This document shows positions 60,898 to 64,000 of a stretch of DNA of 64,000 nucleotides, one piece after another (the stretch's first letter is position 1; each line of letters starts with the position of its first letter). The notes under the pieces are model-generated. The model saw only the letters and a program-made list of their open reading frames with translations. It had not been told where the DNA came from and did not search any database. Made by a program: the position numbers and the translations under genes. The stretch comes from Massilia sp. 9096 (GTDB lineage: Bacteria > Pseudomonadota > Gammaproteobacteria > Burkholderiales > Burkholderiaceae_D): contig NZ_JQNN01000001.1 in NCBI RefSeq assembly GCF_000745265.1, forward strand, positions 4,774,001 to 4,838,000. The letters are read 5' to 3'.

Positions 60898-61587
60898 TCA
60901 TCGACGTTCGGGGATGCCTTGGCTGGCGCGCCACTCTCCCAGCAGCGCACGGCGATGGCGCGGGTAACGTTCGCCAGTCACCTCGAGCGCGGCGATGCGG
61001 TCGAGACGGAAATGACGGAACCCCTGGCGCAGCTCGCACCACGCGGCCAGCATGCGGATGCGCTCGAAAAAGCCGAGCGCCACCGGCCAGACGATGCGGC
61101 GCGAGCCGTGGCCGGCCTCGTCGCGATAGTCCAGCACCAGCTTGCATTCCTCGCGCAGGGCGCCGCGGATCGCTGCCATGTGCGGATTCGAGGCATCGAT
61201 CTCGCGCGCGGGCGCGACCAGCAGGCCGGTGCCGTCGAGCGTGCGGCGCAAGTCGTCCGGCAGCACCGCCGCGATTTTCTCGACCGCTTCGCGCGCCGCA
61301 TCGGCCAGCCGTTCGTCGCCGTGTTCGGCGACCCAGCGGCCGCCCAGCACCAGCGCTTCGATCTCGTCTTCGCTGAACATCAGCGGCGGCAGCAGGAAGC
61401 CCGGCTTTAACACGTAGCCGATCCCGGGTTCGCCTTCGATGCGCGCACCCTGTTCGCGCAAGGTGGCGATGTCGCGGTACAGCGTGCGCAGGCTGATGCC
61501 CAGTTCCTGCGCCAGCGTGTCGCCGCGCACCGGCGTGCGCCGGCGGCGCAAGGCCTGGAGCAGGGCGAGCAGGCGTTGCGCGCGCAT
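60898..61587 (-). CDS. WYL-domain (YafY-type) transcriptional regulator
   Basis: A 229-aa regulator. The N-terminal HTH reads MRAQRLLALLQALRRRRTPV then LAQELGISLRTLYRDIATLR, and a WYL-type domain follows (about 100-215, with RIVWPVALGFFERIRMLAAW). WYL domains often bind nucleotides or nucleic-acid ligands. I chose ATG 61587 because the HTH begins there. It sits between mutY and the VOC gene on the same strand. Confidence 0.9.
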   Translation of the reverse strand: MRAQRLLALLQALRRRRTPVRGDTLAQELGISLRTLYRDIATLREQGARIEGEPGIGYVLKPGFLLPPLMFSEDEIEALVLGGRWVAEHGDERLADAAREAVEKIAAVLPDDLRRTLDGTGLLVAPAREIDASNPHMAAIRGALREECKLVLDYRDEAGHGSRRIVWPVALGFFERIRMLAAWCELRQGFRHFRLDRIAALEVTGERYPRHRRALLGEWRASQGIPERR

Positions 61588-61615
61588 GATCGGCAGACGG
61601 CGCAGCTGTAAAGGC

Positions 61616-62734
61616 TCAGCCGAACAGCGTCGGCTGTCCCAGCTGCTCGAGCAGCTTCTTGACCGGCGCCGGCAGCGGCGCGGTGACGATCGCGGCCAGG
61701 TCCCACCACACATGCCCGGCCGGGGTGCCGCCGCGTGCCGCCAGCGCGATACGGTAGGGCTGGATGTGCAGTTTGTAGTGGGTAAAACCGTGCACCAGCG
61801 GCAGCAGCGGTTCGACCTCGGCGACGTCGCCGAATTCGCCGCCGGCATTGGCCAGCGTGGCGACATCGACCTGGTCCGCATCCTCGAGCGCCACGTGGCC
61901 GTCGAATTCAGGCAGCGACAGCAGGCCGCCCCAGATGCCCGATTCCGGCCGCTGCTGCAGCAGCACCTGGCCGCGATCGACGACCGCCAGCATCAGCGCG
62001 CGCTTTTCCGGCGTCGCCTTTTTCGGTTTCGGCACCGGCAGCACGCCCGTGCGGCCGGTGGCGTAGGCCACGCAGCGTTCCTGCAGCGGGCAGCGATTGC
62101 AGTCGGGCTTGCCGCGCGTGCACAGCGTCGCGCCCAGGTCCATCAGGCCTTGCGTGTAGGCTTCGATGCCTTCGCCGTTTGCGGGGAGCAGGGCGTCGGC
62201 CCGTCGCCACAGCGCGTCCTCGACCGGCTTGATGCCCGGGTACTGGTCGACGCCGAACACGCGCGCGAACACGCGCTTGACGTTACCATCCAGGATCGCG
62301 GCGCGCGTGCCGTACGAAAACGCGGCGATGGCGGCGGCGGTCGAACGGCCGATGCCGGGCAGCTCGGCCAGCAGCGCCGGGTCGCTCGGGAACGCGCCGC
62401 CGTAGGCTTCGACCACGCGCTTGGCGCAGGCGTGCAGGTTGCGCGCGCGGGTGTAGTAACCCAGGCCGCTCCAGTGCGCCATCACGTCTTCCAAGGGCGC
62501 TTCGGCCAGCGCCTGCACGGTCGGGAAGCGCTCCAGAAAGCGCGCGTAATAGCCGAGCACCGCGGTCACCTGGGTCTGCTGCAGCATGATTTCCGACAGC
62601 CAGACGCGGTAGGCGTCGCGTGTGTTCTGCCAGGGCAGGGCGTGGCGGCCGTGGGCCTTTTGCCAGTCGATCACGGCGCGCGAAAAAGTCGGGTCTTCCA
62701 GTTGGGTGATATCGAATTCCGTCAGTCGTTTCAT
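61616..62734 (-). CDS. mutY: A/G-specific adenine glycosylase MutY
   Basis: MutY (372 aa) removes adenine mispaired with 8-oxoguanine. The helix-hairpin-helix LPGIGRSTAAAIAAFSYGTR contains the glycosylase loop, and the Asp in AAILDGNVKRVFARV is catalytic. The iron-sulfur cluster motif is C-x6-C-x2-C-x5-C in CTRGKPDCNRCPLQERC. A NUDIX-like C-terminal domain reads 8-oxoG. ATG overlaps the dynamin-like gene stop by 4 bp. Confidence 0.96.
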   Translation of the reverse strand: MKRLTEFDITQLEDPTFSRAVIDWQKAHGRHALPWQNTRDAYRVWLSEIMLQQTQVTAVLGYYARFLERFPTVQALAEAPLEDVMAHWSGLGYYTRARNLHACAKRVVEAYGGAFPSDPALLAELPGIGRSTAAAIAAFSYGTRAAILDGNVKRVFARVFGVDQYPGIKPVEDALWRRADALLPANGEGIEAYTQGLMDLGATLCTRGKPDCNRCPLQERCVAYATGRTGVLPVPKPKKATPEKRALMLAVVDRGQVLLQQRPESGIWGGLLSLPEFDGHVALEDADQVDVATLANAGGEFGDVAEVEPLLPLVHGFTHYKLHIQPYRIALAARGGTPAGHVWWDLAAIVTAPLPAPVKKLLEQLGQPTLFG

Positions 62735-64000
62735 GCAGCTTCCAGTTGGGGCGACGCGGCGCCGAGCGCCGCATGCACCGCGCCGCTCAAGGCGGCCAAT
62801 TGATTGCGCACCTTGTCCAGGTCGGCGCGCGCGGCATCAAAAGCCGCGATCTTCTGTTCCAGGTTCTCGGTCGCATCGTGGATGCGCTGGATCGAGGTCT
62901 GGCGGTGGCGCAGCTGCTCGCGGTGCTGGCGCACCTGGGTCTCGAGCGGCGCCATGATCACCTTCAGCCAGGCTTCGACGTCGGCGTTCACCGCGCGCAG
63001 CACGTGCTTGACGCGCGAGGCGATCGAGTCGAAGAAGCGTTCCAACAGCACGCCGCGGCTGGTCATCAGCAGCGTCGCGGTGCCGAACTGCTTGACGTAG
63101 ACGGCTTCGATGGCGTCGATCTCGGCGCCGTAGCGCGCCAGCGAGAGCGGCATCGGCATCGTCATCGACAGCGCGTGGTCGGTGGCGAACTTGCGGTACA
63201 TGGTCTCCATCATCGCGCCGATCTCGCCGATCTTGCCGGCGGCCGCCGCCAGGTCGGCGCGCACCGCCTCGAAAAACGCACGCACCGGCGCGCGCGTGCC
63301 GGTGCCGAAGCGGGCCGCCTGCATCGCCGTGCGCACCGCGTCGATCTGCTGCTGCACCACGTCCATGCCGACCGTGCTGTACAGCTCCGTCGACAGCGTG
63401 GTGAACACCGCGCGCGTGCCCTGCAGCTTGAACAGGCTGGCGTCGAATTCCTTCTTTTCCATCTCGACGCGGCGCACCATGTGGGCGATCACGCCCTGGT
63501 TCTTGCCGCGCAGGCTTTTCAGTTCCTCCTGCTGCTCGACCAGGTCGCGCACGCGCGCGCCGAGCAGCGCCTGCTGGCCGACTTCCAGCAGTTCGAGGTC
63601 GCGCACCAGCTGGCCGCGCAGGATGCCCTGGCGCGCCGGCACCAGTTCGTTGAACAGCGCCGATTCTAGCAAGCCGAGGCGGCTCTTTTCGAACAGGGCC
63701 AGGTCGCCATTGATCTTCCCGACCAGCGCCTTTTGCGCCGAGACCGGGAACACGTTGGCATGGCCCACCCCGAGCAGCTGCGCCACGCTGTGCTGCTGGC
63801 GCGCGATCGTCGCGTCGTTGTCCTGCGCGCTCTTCAGCTCGTCCCACAGCGCGTCGATTTTATTGAGCACGACGATCCTGCCTGGGCCGTTGCCGATATG
63901 GTCGCGCCAGACTTCGATGTCGCTCTTGGTCACGCCGGTTTCGGCGGCCAGGATGAACAGCACCGCGTGCGCGTTGGGGATCAGGTTCAGCGTCAGTTCG
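62731..64000 (-). CDS. Dynamin-like GTPase, C-terminal part (5' end outside window)
   Basis: A partial frame, open to the right edge and about 422 codons long here. It enters within the GTPase domain: AHAVLFILAAETGVTKSDIE and the G4 motif VVLNKIDAL. A long mostly helical region follows, consistent with the stalk of bacterial dynamin-like proteins, with hydrophobic segments near residues 220-320 that may insert in the membrane. Walker A lies beyond the window. Coupled to mutY by a 4-bp overlap. Membrane-remodelling role is from the family. Confidence 0.85.
   Translation of the reverse strand, partial: ELTLNLIPNAHAVLFILAAETGVTKSDIEVWRDHIGNGPGRIVVLNKIDALWDELKSAQDNDATIARQQHSVAQLLGVGHANVFPVSAQKALVGKINGDLALFEKSRLGLLESALFNELVPARQGILRGQLVRDLELLEVGQQALLGARVRDLVEQQEELKSLRGKNQGVIAHMVRRVEMEKKEFDASLFKLQGTRAVFTTLSTELYSTVGMDVVQQQIDAVRTAMQAARFGTGTRAPVRAFFEAVRADLAAAAGKIGEIGAMMETMYRKFATDHALSMTMPMPLSLARYGAEIDAIEAVYVKQFGTATLLMTSRGVLLERFFDSIASRVKHVLRAVNADVEAWLKVIMAPLETQVRQHREQLRHRQTSIQRIHDATENLEQKIAAFDAARADLDKVRNQLAALSGAVHAALGAASPQLEAA

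Overview
The window is high-GC, almost wholly coding bacterial chromosome. Gene content and order point to a betaproteobacterium of the family Oxalobacteraceae, close to Massilia/Telluria. The indicators are a str-S10-spc-alpha ribosomal run, pilMNOPQ followed by aroK-aroB-dgt, System II cytochrome c maturation (ResB/CcsA) next to cytochrome c4, MsrPQ, and lptM-lysA divergent from cyaY. This assignment is inferred from gene order and protein motifs; no database search was possible. I see no insertion sequence, prophage, integrase, CRISPR array or rRNA gene.

Layout. 1-2778: 3' end of fusA, then tuf and rpsJ. 2959-7127: an unusual block inside the S10 gene order, holding an unknown membrane protein, a LacI-type regulator, a divergent Lgt-like protein and an MscS-type channel on the minus strand. 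7338-7414: tRNA-Val(GAC). 7723-21858: the rest of the S10, spc and alpha operons (rplC to rplQ, with secY, infA and rpoA), restarted by promoters upstream of rplC, rplN and probably rpsD. 21942-24506: FKBP-type lipoprotein and dsbD. 24594-31874: an envelope-stress module of LTXXQ (Spy/CpxP-like) protein, divergent OmpR-type regulator and histidine kinase, then an RND adaptor and permease. 32059-34796: a zinc-ribbon/TonB-like protein of unknown function, then hemB and engB on the minus strand. 35002-40890: cytochrome c4, resB, ccsA, msrP and msrQ. 40909-42084: an FkbM-type methyltransferase with two tandem N-terminal repeats. 42309-44224: lysA and lptM (minus) and cyaY (plus). 44228-49677: a hybrid histidine kinase, a KaiC-like ATPase and mrcA (PBP1A), all minus. 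49985-57125: pilMNOPQ and an Ig-like-domain lipoprotein. 57198-60450: one continuous aroK-aroB reading frame, a dGTPase and a GNAT acetyltransferase. 60461-64000: a VOC protein, a WYL regulator, mutY and a dynamin-like GTPase cut by the window end, all minus.

How the genes work together. The first third is translation and secretion machinery under strong, growth-linked promoters. Much of the rest concerns the envelope: disulfide delivery (DsbD), cytochrome c maturation, methionine-sulfoxide repair (MsrPQ), peptidoglycan synthesis (PBP1A), type IV pili (PilMNOPQ), lipoproteins and an RND pump with its own two-component system.

Nothing here is clearly a wholly new multi-gene system. The items most worth a second look are the split S10 operon with a structured leader before rplC, the tRNA-Val with C at position 33, the aroK-aroB fusion, the KaiC/hybrid-kinase pair, the Lgt-like protein lacking canonical active-site residues, the zinc-ribbon/proline-rich protein, the duplicated module in the FkbM protein, and the 9-bp inverted repeat in the divergent promoter of the RND-associated two-component system.
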